A stretch of DNA of 64,000 nucleotides from Wenyingzhuangia heitensis. Its GTDB lineage: Bacteria; Bacteroidota; Bacteroidia; Flavobacteriales; Flavobacteriaceae. The translations under genes and the position numbers were made by a program. Under the pieces are notes generated by a model that did no database searches, had not been told where the DNA came from, and saw nothing but the letters and a program-made list of their open reading frames with translations. This document shows positions 19,418 through 28,921 of the stretch, one piece after another. The stretch spans positions 1,674,001 to 1,738,000 of the forward strand of contig NZ_JAASQL010000001.1 of the NCBI RefSeq assembly GCF_011762155.1, written 5' to 3'. Each line of letters begins with the position of its first letter. Positions within the stretch are counted from its first letter, which is position 1.

Positions 19418-19448
19418 TTGTGTGGTAATTTAGGTGAGTCTAATTTTT
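19418..19448 (+). promoter_or_regulatory. Candidate promoter of the GH86 operon
   Basis: TTG (19418-19420), 20 bases, then TAATTTTT (19441-19448), one mismatch from the -7 consensus. The start codon lies 26 bases downstream. A weak -7 box fits a promoter needing an activator such as the HTCS protein, whose candidate site lies just upstream. Confidence 0.4.
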
Positions 19449-19474
19449 AGGTGCTACTTAAAACACAATATATC

Positions 19475-21457
19475 ATGGCTAAAAATTTATTTTCATTTCT
19501 ATTCGTTTTGGGAGCCTTGGCAAGTTCTTGCTTTGCTCAAAAAACAAGTACTGCTAAAGAAATAAACATCAATGTAGAACTAAATACCAAACATATTGTA
19601 AATGGTATTGATGAATTTGATAGAGAAAAATATATTACCATTCATGCAGATTTAAGTGGTAGTGATTGGGAAGGAGATAATTTAATTAATGATGTAAGAA
19701 CAGAGTTCTTAGAAAAATACGATGTCTATTTAGGACGTGAGTCTGGTGGATTAACGGGAGCATTAAAAAGAGCTGCAGAAGATCCAAACCGTCCAGGATA
19801 TATAGATGTAGAAAAATTAAAAAAACAGGGAGAAAATGCTCGTAAAAGTTATGCTCAAAAAAAGAAGAATTTTGAGCACTTAGAGTATAGAACTAAAAAT
19901 ATGTTGGTGGTGAATCAGTTTCACCCCATTTGGCCTACCGATCATTATAAAAATAAATTAGGTTGGTCTATTTCTGATGAAGACACCAAAAAGAATCCTT
20001 TTGGTTCTGCCTCTGCCGAATTTGTTTCTACTTATATGAAAAACTACTTTGGTGGAGAAGGAGAACCTCGTCCAAAATACTTAGAGGTCATCAATGAACC
20101 TTTGTGGGATTTAATTCCGATTAAAGACAGAGGAGACGAGAAAAAAGAAAGAGCAGCCATAGAAAAATTGGCGAAATTCCATAAAACCATTGCAACCAAA
20201 GTAAAAGCAGAAAATCCAGATGTATTGGTTGGAGGTTTGACATGTGCTTTTCCCTATTTTGAAATGTATGATTTTAAGCGTTGGGAATACCGTTGGAAAA
20301 ACTTTATTGATCTGGCTGGAGATGATATGGATTTTTGGTCTATTCACTTGTACGATTTTCCCTGTAAAACTTTAGGAGGTGGGAAAATTCACAAAAGATG
20401 GAGAAAAGGAAGTAACATGGAGGCAACTTTAGACATGTTAGAGCAATATAGTATGATGAAATATGGAAACTTAAAACCCATCATTATTACAGAATACGCT
20501 GCACAAACACACCAAGTAAAGTTTGACCCTTGGACTCCTTACAGAGATTGGTTGTATATTAAAAGTGCCAATTCTATGATGATGTCTTTTATGGATCATC
20601 CGCAAAGTGTTGCTATGGCCATTCCATATATTATGTTAAAATGTGAATGGGGACGTGGAAAAGATGGAAATCCGTATAGAAGTAGATTGTTCCGTCAGCA
20701 GTTTGAAGGAGAAGGTGAAAAAGGAGATAAATGGGTGTATAGTGATATGGCTAAGTTTTACATGCTTTGGGCAGATGTAAAAGGAAAACGTTTAGATATT
20801 ACTGCAAACAATGTAGACCTACAAACAGATGCTTATGTAAACAAAAACAAAGTATATGTTATTGCCAACAACTTACTTCCAGAAAAAAACACGTTGAATA
20901 TTGCTTTAAATGGGAATAAAAATAATCCATTAATCAGTATTAAAAAGAAACATTACCACGCACCTGTAGAGGGTAAAGGTGGAGTGATTGATGAAGAAAA
21001 CTACACAGAGAACAAACAGATTGAATTAGGAAAAGAAGCAACTGTTATTTTAGAATATACCTATGAGAAGCCTTTGGAATTGACACATATTTCTGAAGAA
21101 GTAAAATACTATGCAGAAGAATATTATCAGCCAATAAAAGGAGAGAAAAAGAACAAGTTCAACTTAAAGGATGTAGTAGCAAATAGCAACAGTAGAGCTA
21201 CCTTAAGAGTAAGTATTGCACGTGACCACGGTCAGAACTTAAGCCCCATAATATGGGTAAATGGAACCAAAATAACTGTTCCAGAAAATTACAAAGGATT
21301 GCCACAAACAGACCGTAATAGATTCTACGGAACATTAGACATTCCGGTTCCTGCCAACATATTAAAGAAAAATAACAAAGTAGCAGTGTTGTTTCAAGAA
21401 GATGGAGGTCAGGTAGCAAGTGTAACAATGAGAGTATTTAATAAAAAACAACAATAA
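19475..21457 (+). CDS. GH86 endo-beta-galactanase (beta-agarase/beta-porphyranase type), first copy
   Basis: Exported glycoside hydrolase of 660 residues with a signal peptide ending near SSCFAQ. The catalytic TIM barrel shows the GH86 pattern: FDREKYITIHADLSGSDW, EKYDVYLGRESGGLTGAL and WSIHLYDFP. The likely acid/base is E208 in VINEPLW and the likely nucleophile E340 in ITEYAAQ, as expected for clan GH-A. Two C-terminal beta-sandwich parts follow (about 440-660). GH86 enzymes cut beta-1,4 links in agar, porphyran or funoran backbones by a retaining mechanism. The second copy at 23347-25341 is about two thirds identical by eye. The ATG at 19475 is chosen over an upstream GTG because the signal peptide starts there. 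One base separates its stop codon from the sulfatase start. Confidence 0.82.
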   Translation: MAKNLFSFLFVLGALASSCFAQKTSTAKEININVELNTKHIVNGIDEFDREKYITIHADLSGSDWEGDNLINDVRTEFLEKYDVYLGRESGGLTGALKRAAEDPNRPGYIDVEKLKKQGENARKSYAQKKKNFEHLEYRTKNMLVVNQFHPIWPTDHYKNKLGWSISDEDTKKNPFGSASAEFVSTYMKNYFGGEGEPRPKYLEVINEPLWDLIPIKDRGDEKKERAAIEKLAKFHKTIATKVKAENPDVLVGGLTCAFPYFEMYDFKRWEYRWKNFIDLAGDDMDFWSIHLYDFPCKTLGGGKIHKRWRKGSNMEATLDMLEQYSMMKYGNLKPIIITEYAAQTHQVKFDPWTPYRDWLYIKSANSMMMSFMDHPQSVAMAIPYIMLKCEWGRGKDGNPYRSRLFRQQFEGEGEKGDKWVYSDMAKFYMLWADVKGKRLDITANNVDLQTDAYVNKNKVYVIANNLLPEKNTLNIALNGNKNNPLISIKKKHYHAPVEGKGGVIDEENYTENKQIELGKEATVILEYTYEKPLELTHISEEVKYYAEEYYQPIKGEKKNKFNLKDVVANSNSRATLRVSIARDHGQNLSPIIWVNGTKITVPENYKGLPQTDRNRFYGTLDIPVPANILKKNNKVAVLFQEDGGQVASVTMRVFNKKQQ

Positions 21458-21458
21458 A

Positions 21459-23309
21459 ATGAACAAGTATTTTTTAATAGTAAGTTCAGTTTTGTGTTTT
21501 GTTTTGGGTGTGTCTAGTTTCCATGCCCAAACAAAGCCAAATATTTTATGGATTATTACAGACGACCACAGAGCAGATGCTTTGAGCTGTTTTAACCAAG
21601 CAACTATAGGAAAGTCAGACAGTCCGTTAGGGTATGTGTCTTCTCCAAATATTGACAAATTAGCATCCGAAGGAGTATTGTTTGTAAATGCATTTAGCAA
21701 CTCACCTGCTTGTGGTCCTTCTAGAGGTTCTATGACCTCAGGTCGTTATCCTTTTAGAAACGGGCATTATGCGTTTGAAGTTACACATAAAGAGCCAGAT
21801 TTTGTAAAACCAACAATACCTCAAGTTTTAAGAAAACAAGGTTATGGAACCGCAGTATTTGGAAAAGAAGATTCTTATATTTTTAAATGGAAAGGAAAGC
21901 AAGGGTATTATGATACAGGAATGTACGATTACAAAGTACATTTTAAACACGATTTGCAAGACAATGGTTTAGGGGATATTTATACCAAAAGTAACTTTGA
22001 GTACATTAAAGGATTTAGAAAGAAAACAGGAAGCAAAGAGAATATTGTTTTTAAAGATGGAACTAAGAAGTCTTATGTAATCTATAGAAAAGGAACAGAT
22101 TTAAAACCAGAAGAAATTGCAACTAAAAAAGGAATTGACAAAGAGTTTGACATCTTAAGAGCGTATACCCAAGGAATGAAAGACTTGATTTATGGAGGAG
22201 TAAACCCACAACCTGCAGAAAAAACGGTAGATGCCAATATTCTTACCGAGTTTAAAAGCTATTTAAACAACCAAGATCAAGGGTTTAAAACATTATGGGG
22301 TAAAAAAGCAAAAGGAGCCAATTCTAAAAAACCGTTAATGGTAAATCTTGGTTTTCACTTGCCACATACACCTGTATTGCCTCCAAAAAAGTTTAGAGAT
22401 CAATTTAAAAACAAGAAATACAAAATCCCTGCTTTTAGTAATGAGGAATTGGAAAAACTTCCTGTTCAGTTGAAAAAAATATACAAGGGGATGAAAATCA
22501 ATACCATGAAAGCCAAGGATAAGCAACAAGCTATTCAAGATTATTATGCTTTCTGTGCTTTTGGAGATTATTTAATTGGAGATGCAGTAAAAACGTTTAA
22601 AGACTATTGTAAAAAGAATGAGCAAGAATACTTAATTGTTTTTACGGTAGGAGATCATGGATGGCATTTAGGAGAACAAGGAATAGAGTCTAAGTTTGGA
22701 CCTTGGGACAAGTCTATTCACAATGCAGCCATTGTAGTTTCTTCGGACAAAACAAAATATCCTGCAGGAAAGATTAATAAAAATACTATTGAGTTTGTAG
22801 ATTTTGCCCCCACTATCTTAGATGCTGGTGGTGTAGATGTAACAAGTAAAGAATATAATTATTTGGATGGTTTTGTTATTTCTGATGTAATGAATGGGAC
22901 TAAAAAAAGAGATTATGTATTGGGAGAAATGAACTTGGTATGTGGACCTCGTGCTTATTTAAGAACCAAAGATTTTGCTTTTTCTATGCAAACAAGACCT
23001 ACCAGAAAAGAACCTAGTGGTTTAGAAATGAATAAAAATATAGAATGGGCTTTGACTTGTGATATGAAAGAGATTAGTCCTGCTTTGTACGATTTACGCA
23101 AAGATCCACTAGAACGAAATAATGTTGCTGATAATCAAGAGTATAAAGAATTAGTGACTTGGTTCCGTAATAAATTAGGAAATATTGTTTTGGGAGATGG
23201 TCGTGTAGAGTGTGATTGGTCACAAGCCAATAGTTATGCCATCAGTAATTTTGCAGGAGGTGCAGATGATAAAAAGATTGAAATTCCAACAGCTATAGTA
23301 CCAAAATAA
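21459..23309 (+). CDS. Exported S1-family formylglycine sulfatase
   Basis: Sulfatase of 616 residues with a signal peptide (about 1-24). C85 in the motif CGPSRGSMTSGR is the residue converted to formylglycine, and R89 follows as required. D35 and D36 in WIITDDHRAD and the later GDHGWHLGEQ provide metal ligands. It removes ester sulfate from sugar residues in the periplasm or outside. Placed between two GH86 genes, it probably acts on sulfated galactose or galactose-6-sulfate units of a red-algal galactan; the S1 subfamily cannot be assigned by reading. The maturase that would modify C85 is not in the window. Confidence 0.93.
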   Translation: MNKYFLIVSSVLCFVLGVSSFHAQTKPNILWIITDDHRADALSCFNQATIGKSDSPLGYVSSPNIDKLASEGVLFVNAFSNSPACGPSRGSMTSGRYPFRNGHYAFEVTHKEPDFVKPTIPQVLRKQGYGTAVFGKEDSYIFKWKGKQGYYDTGMYDYKVHFKHDLQDNGLGDIYTKSNFEYIKGFRKKTGSKENIVFKDGTKKSYVIYRKGTDLKPEEIATKKGIDKEFDILRAYTQGMKDLIYGGVNPQPAEKTVDANILTEFKSYLNNQDQGFKTLWGKKAKGANSKKPLMVNLGFHLPHTPVLPPKKFRDQFKNKKYKIPAFSNEELEKLPVQLKKIYKGMKINTMKAKDKQQAIQDYYAFCAFGDYLIGDAVKTFKDYCKKNEQEYLIVFTVGDHGWHLGEQGIESKFGPWDKSIHNAAIVVSSDKTKYPAGKINKNTIEFVDFAPTILDAGGVDVTSKEYNYLDGFVISDVMNGTKKRDYVLGEMNLVCGPRAYLRTKDFAFSMQTRPTRKEPSGLEMNKNIEWALTCDMKEISPALYDLRKDPLERNNVADNQEYKELVTWFRNKLGNIVLGDGRVECDWSQANSYAISNFAGGADDKKIEIPTAIVPK

Positions 23310-23346
23310 TATACGTCCCAATGAAAAGGGATTATCAAGAGAAATA

Positions 23347-25341
23347 ATGATACAGAAAAAGATAAAAAAGAACTTGTTCCTATTAGGAATGTTGTTCGTT
23401 GCAGGAACTTCTTGTTTTGCACAATATGGTGATGCTCCAGAAACAAAAATCAACGTTACACTAAACACCAATCACGTAGTAAATGGGATAGATTCTTTTG
23501 ATAGAACCAAATACATCACATTACATGCAGATTTAAAAGGATCCGATTGGCAAGGAGACAATGTAATACCAGATGTAAGAGCAGACTTTTTAGAAAAATA
23601 CGATGTGTATTTAGGTCGTGAATCTGGTGGCTTAACAGGAGCTTTAAAAAGTGCAGCAGAAGATGCAAATCGTCCTGGCTATGTAGATTTGGCAAAGTTG
23701 CGTGAATCTGGAGAAAAAAATCGAAAGCATTACAGTTGGAAAAAGAAAAAGTACGGTTTTGAACATTTAGAATACAGAACCAAAAACATGATGGTGGTAT
23801 CTCAATTCCATCCACTTTGGCCTAATGGCTATAAAAATAAATTAGGTTGGACCTTGTCTGATGAGGATACCAAAGAACATCCTTTTGGAACGGCATCTGC
23901 TGAGTTTGTAGCTGCATATATGAAAAACTTTTTTGGTGAAGAAGGAGAACCAAGACCCAAATATATGGAAGTGATTAACGAACCTTTGTGGGATTTGTTA
24001 AAAGAAAGAGGAACTCCAGATATGGAGTTTGAGAGAGCTACCACTACACAAATGGCGGAGTTTCATAATGTGGTTGCTAAAAAGGTAAAAGAAATAAATC
24101 CAGATGTAAAAGTAGGAGGATTTGCAACTGCTTTTCCACATTTTGAAAAGTTTGATTTTAAACGATGGGACTATAGATGGAAGAATTTTATAGATGTTAC
24201 AGGTAACAATCTAGATTTTTGGTCTATTCATATTTATGACAACCCTAATCATTTAAGAAAAGATGGTACGGTGTACCAAAGATGGAGGAAAGGGAGTAGT
24301 GTAGAAGCCACGTTAGATTTATTGCAACAATACAGCATGATTAAATTGAACAAAGTAATGCCTTTGGCCATAACAGAATATACGGTACAGGTAGGACATC
24401 ATTTAAAGTTTGCTCCTTGGTCTCGTTACAGAGATTGGTTGTATGTAAAAAGTGTAAACTCTTTGTTGATGAGTTTTATGGATCAACCACAAAACATAGA
24501 ATTGGCCTTGCCATTTTTTATGCTAAAATGTGAATGGGGAAGAGATAAAAAAGGAAACCCTTATAGAAGTAGATTGTTACGTCAGCAATTTGAAGCTGAA
24601 GGAGAAACAGGAGACAAATGGGTGTATACAGATTTGGTTAAATTCTATCAACTATGGTCAGACGTAAAAGGAAAACGTTTGGATATTGCTACCGATAATA
24701 TAGACATACAAACAGATGCCTATGTAGATAAAAACAAGGTGTATGTAATTGCAAACAACTTATTACAAGTAGAAAATATGTTGGATATCAATTTAGAAGG
24801 AACTAAAAAAAATAAATTGATAAGTATAAAAAAGAAACATTACCACGCACCAGATGGTAAAGTAGGAGTGATTGATGAAGAAGTATATACCGAAAACAAA
24901 AAAGTAACAATAGACAAAGAGGGAACCGTAATTTTAGAATACACATTTAAGAAAAAAGTCAAGTTGACTCATATCTCTAAAGAATCTAAACATTATTCAG
25001 AAGAATATTTACAACCTATTGTAAGTCATCAAAAAGCGACTTTTAACATTAATGAAGTTGTTGTTAGTAAAGAAAGTAAAGCCGTGTTAAGAGTCAGTCT
25101 TGCTCGTGATCATGGTCAGAACTTACACCCAAAAGTATTAGTGAACGGAACAGAAATTAACGTTCTAGAAAATTATAGAGGAGAACCACAAACCCACAGA
25201 GATAGATTCTTTGGTGTGATTGAAATTCCTGTAGCAACTCAATTGTTACAAAAAAACAACAAGGTAGAAGTGTTGTTTCAAGATAATGGAGGTCATGTTG
25301 TAAGTGTTACCCTAAGAGCATTTAATAGAAGTAAAAAGTAA
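23347..25341 (+). CDS. GH86 endo-beta-galactanase, second copy
   Basis: Exported enzyme of 664 residues with a signal peptide ending near TSCFAQ. It repeats the layout of the first GH86: FDRTKYITLHADLKGSDW, GRESGGLTGAL, acid/base E212 in VINEPLW, nucleophile E344 in ITEYTVQ, and the same C-terminal beta-sandwich region with RDHGQNL. Differences cluster in loops, for example KDRGDEKKERA in copy one against RGTPDMEFERA here, and DFPCKTLGGG against DNPNHLRKDG. Such loops line the substrate cleft, so the two may prefer different sulfation or methylation patterns. The pair arose by duplication around the sulfatase. Six bases separate it from the MFS gene. Confidence 0.82.
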   Translation: MIQKKIKKNLFLLGMLFVAGTSCFAQYGDAPETKINVTLNTNHVVNGIDSFDRTKYITLHADLKGSDWQGDNVIPDVRADFLEKYDVYLGRESGGLTGALKSAAEDANRPGYVDLAKLRESGEKNRKHYSWKKKKYGFEHLEYRTKNMMVVSQFHPLWPNGYKNKLGWTLSDEDTKEHPFGTASAEFVAAYMKNFFGEEGEPRPKYMEVINEPLWDLLKERGTPDMEFERATTTQMAEFHNVVAKKVKEINPDVKVGGFATAFPHFEKFDFKRWDYRWKNFIDVTGNNLDFWSIHIYDNPNHLRKDGTVYQRWRKGSSVEATLDLLQQYSMIKLNKVMPLAITEYTVQVGHHLKFAPWSRYRDWLYVKSVNSLLMSFMDQPQNIELALPFFMLKCEWGRDKKGNPYRSRLLRQQFEAEGETGDKWVYTDLVKFYQLWSDVKGKRLDIATDNIDIQTDAYVDKNKVYVIANNLLQVENMLDINLEGTKKNKLISIKKKHYHAPDGKVGVIDEEVYTENKKVTIDKEGTVILEYTFKKKVKLTHISKESKHYSEEYLQPIVSHQKATFNINEVVVSKESKAVLRVSLARDHGQNLHPKVLVNGTEINVLENYRGEPQTHRDRFFGVIEIPVATQLLQKNNKVEVLFQDNGGHVVSVTLRAFNRSKK

Positions 25342-25347
25342 AATTGT

Positions 25348-26952
25348 ATGAAAGCAAACAATTCAAAAAGAGTTTTATATGTTGCTATTGTAGTCACTTT
25401 AGGAGGTTTTATATTTGGTTTAGATGTAGCATTAATTTCTGGAACCGTAGATTTTTTAAAAGTAGAATTTGGTTTATCTGAATTTGAAAAAGGATTGATT
25501 GCAAGTGCCTCTGCCTGGGGAGCTTTAGTCGCATTGCCATTGGCAAGTGTTATAAGTGAACGCTTGGGAAGGAAATCTGCTTTGATTATGGTAGCTGCTT
25601 TGTATGTAGTTTCTGCGGTATCATCAACCTTTGCAACAAGTTTTAATACCTTGTTTGCGGCTCGTTTCTTGGGAGGTTTGGCATTTTCGTCTCTCTCTTT
25701 AGCAAGTATGTACATTGGAGAGGTTTCTCCTCCAAAAATGAGAGGGAAGTTGGTGTCACTGAATCAGATCAATATTGGAGTAGGGTTGTTGGCTGCGTAT
25801 TGCATCAACTATATTATATTACACGGTGCAAATTCTGGTGCCGATTGGGCAATCTCTTTAGGAGTAGATCAACATACTTGGAGATGGATGTTGGGAGTAG
25901 AAATTATTCCTGCTACTATTTGGTTGATTTTATTGTTTACTATTCCCAAAAGTTCACGATGGTTATTGTACAAATCAAGAGTAGAGGAAGCTAAAAAAGT
26001 ATTGTTTCGATTGTTGCCAAGTGCTACAGGAGAACAAATTACCGAAATGGAAGTGAATGCAAAAGTTATTTCTATTCAAAAAAGTATAGAGAACGAAGGA
26101 GTAAAAGGTTCGGCTTGGTCACAGTTAAAAGAGTTATTTACACCTCGTTTAAGAAAAGTTTTATTGATTGGAGTTAGTATCGCATTGGCACAACAAATTA
26201 CAGGGATCAATGCTATTAAATATTACGCTCCTAGTTTGTTTGAACAATTAGGAATTGGTCGTGATAGTGCTTTTATGAGTGCTATTTGGGTAGGATTGTC
26301 TAGTTTTTTAGCTACACTTTTATCTTTAGCTTTTATAGATAGATTAGGAAGAAAACCAATTGCTATTGGAGGTATTGCTATGATGGTTATTTGTTTGGGA
26401 GTTTGTTCTTACGGATTTAAATCTGCAACCTATACTATTAGTAATAATGCTTTGGTTCAACTAGAAGAAATTCCAAACGTATCGGCATTAAAACCACTTG
26501 AAAACAAAACATTTTACAGCGATGTGAACTTTAAAAAAGCATTAAAAGAAGCTCTTGGGGAACAAGAAGCTCATAAATATGCGAGTTTGATCTTACAAAA
26601 AACAGCAAACATCAATTCGATACTTATTTTAATTGGAGTGATTTTATTTGTAGCTGCGTATAATTTTTCATTAGGACCTATTATGTGGGTATTGCTATCA
26701 GAAATTGTACCTACATCTTTGCGAAGTGGAGTAATTCCATTTTTTGCATTGATAACGGCACTGGTCAGTGCCTTTGCTCAGAATTTATTTCCTTGGCAAT
26801 TAGAAGTGTTAGGAGCAGGAAATACCTTTTTAATTTTTATGGCATTTGGAGTTGTAGGTTTTGTGTTGCTGAATAGAAATCTAGTAGAGACAAAAAACAA
26901 ACCTATTGAAGAGATAGAAGCAGAATTGATAGGAATGTCTAAAAAGAAATAA
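25348..26952 (+). CDS. MFS sugar-porter family transporter
   Basis: Inner-membrane proton or sodium symporter of 534 residues with twelve predicted helices. Sugar-porter signatures are visible: GLDVALISG in helix 1, ERLGRKSA after helix 2, ISLA-type AQQITGINAIKYYAPSLF in helix 7, and DRLGRKP after helix 8. A soluble insert of about 50 residues (around 365-420) lies between helices 9 and 10, longer than in most porters. With no SusC/SusD in the locus, this is the only visible importer for the products of GH86 cleavage or for monosaccharides. Substrate is inferred from context only. Confidence 0.88.
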   Translation: MKANNSKRVLYVAIVVTLGGFIFGLDVALISGTVDFLKVEFGLSEFEKGLIASASAWGALVALPLASVISERLGRKSALIMVAALYVVSAVSSTFATSFNTLFAARFLGGLAFSSLSLASMYIGEVSPPKMRGKLVSLNQINIGVGLLAAYCINYIILHGANSGADWAISLGVDQHTWRWMLGVEIIPATIWLILLFTIPKSSRWLLYKSRVEEAKKVLFRLLPSATGEQITEMEVNAKVISIQKSIENEGVKGSAWSQLKELFTPRLRKVLLIGVSIALAQQITGINAIKYYAPSLFEQLGIGRDSAFMSAIWVGLSSFLATLLSLAFIDRLGRKPIAIGGIAMMVICLGVCSYGFKSATYTISNNALVQLEEIPNVSALKPLENKTFYSDVNFKKALKEALGEQEAHKYASLILQKTANINSILILIGVILFVAAYNFSLGPIMWVLLSEIVPTSLRSGVIPFFALITALVSAFAQNLFPWQLEVLGAGNTFLIFMAFGVVGFVLLNRNLVETKNKPIEEIEAELIGMSKKK

Positions 26953-26963
26953 TTATTTTAAAG

Positions 26964-27812
26964 ATGATTTTTAAAAAATACCTAGCTATTGTTTTAGCAT
27001 TCTTTCCTTTGCTATTATCGGCACAATATAAAACTGCAGGAGCAGATCAATTGGGTTGGGAATTGGCTGTGCATTCAGTTTGTTTTAGCAAGAATACGTT
27101 AGAACAGGCAATGGATAGTATCAAAGCTACGGGAATAACTTCATTTATAGCATATAGAGGAGCTCAGCAAGTAGAGACTTTAAAAGAGCGAATGAATTAT
27201 ACAATAGCACAAAGCAAATTATCTAAACTTCAAAAAATAATTCAAAGAAAAGGATTGTCTCTAAAGCATTTTAGTGTGATTAACGTAGAAAGCAAAGAAG
27301 AATGGAAAAAACTATTTGAGTTTGCCAACGCTATGAATGTTAAAATGATTTTGAGCGAACCAGCGTATGAGCACTTACCTTATATTGATACACTTGCGCA
27401 AGCTTATAAAATTAAAGTAGGAATCCACAATCATTCGGTACCTTCTAGATATTGGCATCCACAAACTGCGATTTCTTACCTCAAGAAATACAATTTGAGC
27501 AAGTATATTGGTTTGTATCCAGATACAGAAAATTGGATAAGATCTGGGTTGGATCCTATAGAAATGTTAAAGTTAGCTGAAGGAAGAATTATAGCAATAC
27601 AACTAAAAGATCGATATAAAAAACCTGCACCATTAGGTTTAGGAAAAATACCTGTTTCGGGAATATTACACGAGTTGAAACGTCAAAAATTTAAAGGGAT
27701 TATTTCTCTAGAATTTTTTAGCAGTTCAGAATACAAGGTAGCTCATATAAAAAAATCTGCTGACTATTTTTATGAGGTTGCCAATTATTTGGTCTCTGTT
27801 CCTAGTAAGTAA
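26964..27812 (+). CDS. Exported sugar phosphate isomerase/epimerase-like TIM-barrel protein
   Basis: Protein of 282 residues with an N-terminal signal peptide ending LLLSAQ. The rest matches the xylose isomerase-like/AP-endonuclease-2 TIM barrel: GWELAVHSVCF, MILSEPAYEHLP, KVGIHNHSVPSRYWHP, YPDTENWIRSGLDP, AIQLKDR and GIISLEFFSS, with His, Asp and Glu positions that usually hold a divalent metal. Exported members of this superfamily are frequent in algal-polysaccharide loci, but their reactions are mostly unknown. It lies 11 bases after the MFS gene and 26 before GH117. Periplasmic isomerization of a free sugar is possible. Confidence 0.78.
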   Translation: MIFKKYLAIVLAFFPLLLSAQYKTAGADQLGWELAVHSVCFSKNTLEQAMDSIKATGITSFIAYRGAQQVETLKERMNYTIAQSKLSKLQKIIQRKGLSLKHFSVINVESKEEWKKLFEFANAMNVKMILSEPAYEHLPYIDTLAQAYKIKVGIHNHSVPSRYWHPQTAISYLKKYNLSKYIGLYPDTENWIRSGLDPIEMLKLAEGRIIAIQLKDRYKKPAPLGLGKIPVSGILHELKRQKFKGIISLEFFSSSEYKVAHIKKSADYFYEVANYLVSVPSK

Positions 27813-27838
27813 AAGCTACTTTATAAATATATATTATT

Positions 27839-28915
27839 ATGACACAAAAACTAAGTGCAGCAACCATTAGAGCACAAAAATATAGTAAAGATTCAACATG
27901 GTATTGTGAATTCAAAACCTCAGAAATCACGGGAGTTTTAGGAACCCAAGAAAAAGGTGTAGTACGTCGTGATCCTAGTGCGGTTATTAAGGTAGATGGA
28001 GCTTACCATGTTTGGTATAGCAAATCTACAGGAAGGAGTTTTGGTTTTGGAAGCGGAGATGCAAATAACAAAACCTTTCCTTGGGATTATTGCGAAATAT
28101 GGCATGCCACTAGTAATGATGGTTGGCATTGGGAAGAACAAGGAGTTGCCGTTACTAGAGGAGTAACTGGTTCTTATGATGAACGTAGTGTCTTTACTCC
28201 AGAAGTATTGGCTCATAATGGAAAATATTATTTGGTGTATCAAACAGTAAAGTCACCTTATGTGAGACGTTCGTTTGAAAGTATTTCTTTAGCAGTTGCA
28301 GAAAGTCCAGAAGGACCATGGAAAAAAGTAGATGGCCCTATTTTAGAACCTGTAAAAGATGGAAAGTGGGAAGGAGAAGAAGACAATCGATTTAGAGTAG
28401 AACTAAAAGGAAGTTTTGACAGTCATAAAGTGCACGATCCTACGTTAATGGCTTATAAAGGAAAGTTCTATTTGTATTACAAAGGAGAACCAATGGGAGA
28501 GCAAATGCACGCAGGAGGTAGAGAAACCAAATGGGGAGTAGCTATTGCAGACCAACCTGAAGGACCTTATGTACGAAGCGAGTATAACCCTGTAACCAAC
28601 TCAGGACATGAAGTTTGTATTTGGCATTACAACGGAGGAATAGCAGCAATGTTAACTACAGATGGGCATGAAAGGAATACCCTTCAATGGTCATCAGACG
28701 GAATTAATTTTGAAATCATGTCTCATATTAAAGGAGCTCCAGAAGCAAACGGATTGTACAGGTTTGAAGAAAGTTTTGAAAAGCCTTTGCAAGGATTGAG
28801 CTGGGGATTGTGTCATGAAGTAGACAGTCAAACAGGTTTTATGAAGCGGTTTGATTTGGATGAGTACATGAAACAGTGTTATACAAATAAAGAGAATTAC
28901 ATTTTTAGAAAATAA
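27839..28915 (+). CDS. GH117 alpha-1,3-(3,6-anhydro)-L-galactosidase-like enzyme
   Basis: Five-bladed propeller enzyme of 358 residues that releases the non-reducing-end 3,6-anhydro-L-galactose, or a related alpha-L-sugar, from neoagaro-type oligosaccharides. Key residues fit the family: D45 in RRDPSAV, D200 in KVHDPTL, H257 and E258 in SGHEVCIW. Their spacing (155 and 58) equals what I recall for characterized GH117 enzymes, where the histidine serves as the acid. The conserved N-terminal [10 protein letters not shown] helix, used for dimerization, is present. No signal peptide is seen, and an in-frame stop lies just upstream, so no longer start is possible. The enzyme is therefore likely cytoplasmic, which is unusual for this family. 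Confidence 0.92.
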   Translation: MTQKLSAATIRAQKYSKDSTWYCEFKTSEITGVLGTQEKGVVRRDPSAVIKVDGAYHVWYSKSTGRSFGFGSGDANNKTFPWDYCEIWHATSNDGWHWEEQGVAVTRGVTGSYDERSVFTPEVLAHNGKYYLVYQTVKSPYVRRSFESISLAVAESPEGPWKKVDGPILEPVKDGKWEGEEDNRFRVELKGSFDSHKVHDPTLMAYKGKFYLYYKGEPMGEQMHAGGRETKWGVAIADQPEGPYVRSEYNPVTNSGHEVCIWHYNGGIAAMLTTDGHERNTLQWSSDGINFEIMSHIKGAPEANGLYRFEESFEKPLQGLSWGLCHEVDSQTGFMKRFDLDEYMKQCYTNKENYIFRK

Positions 28916-28921
28916 AATAAG

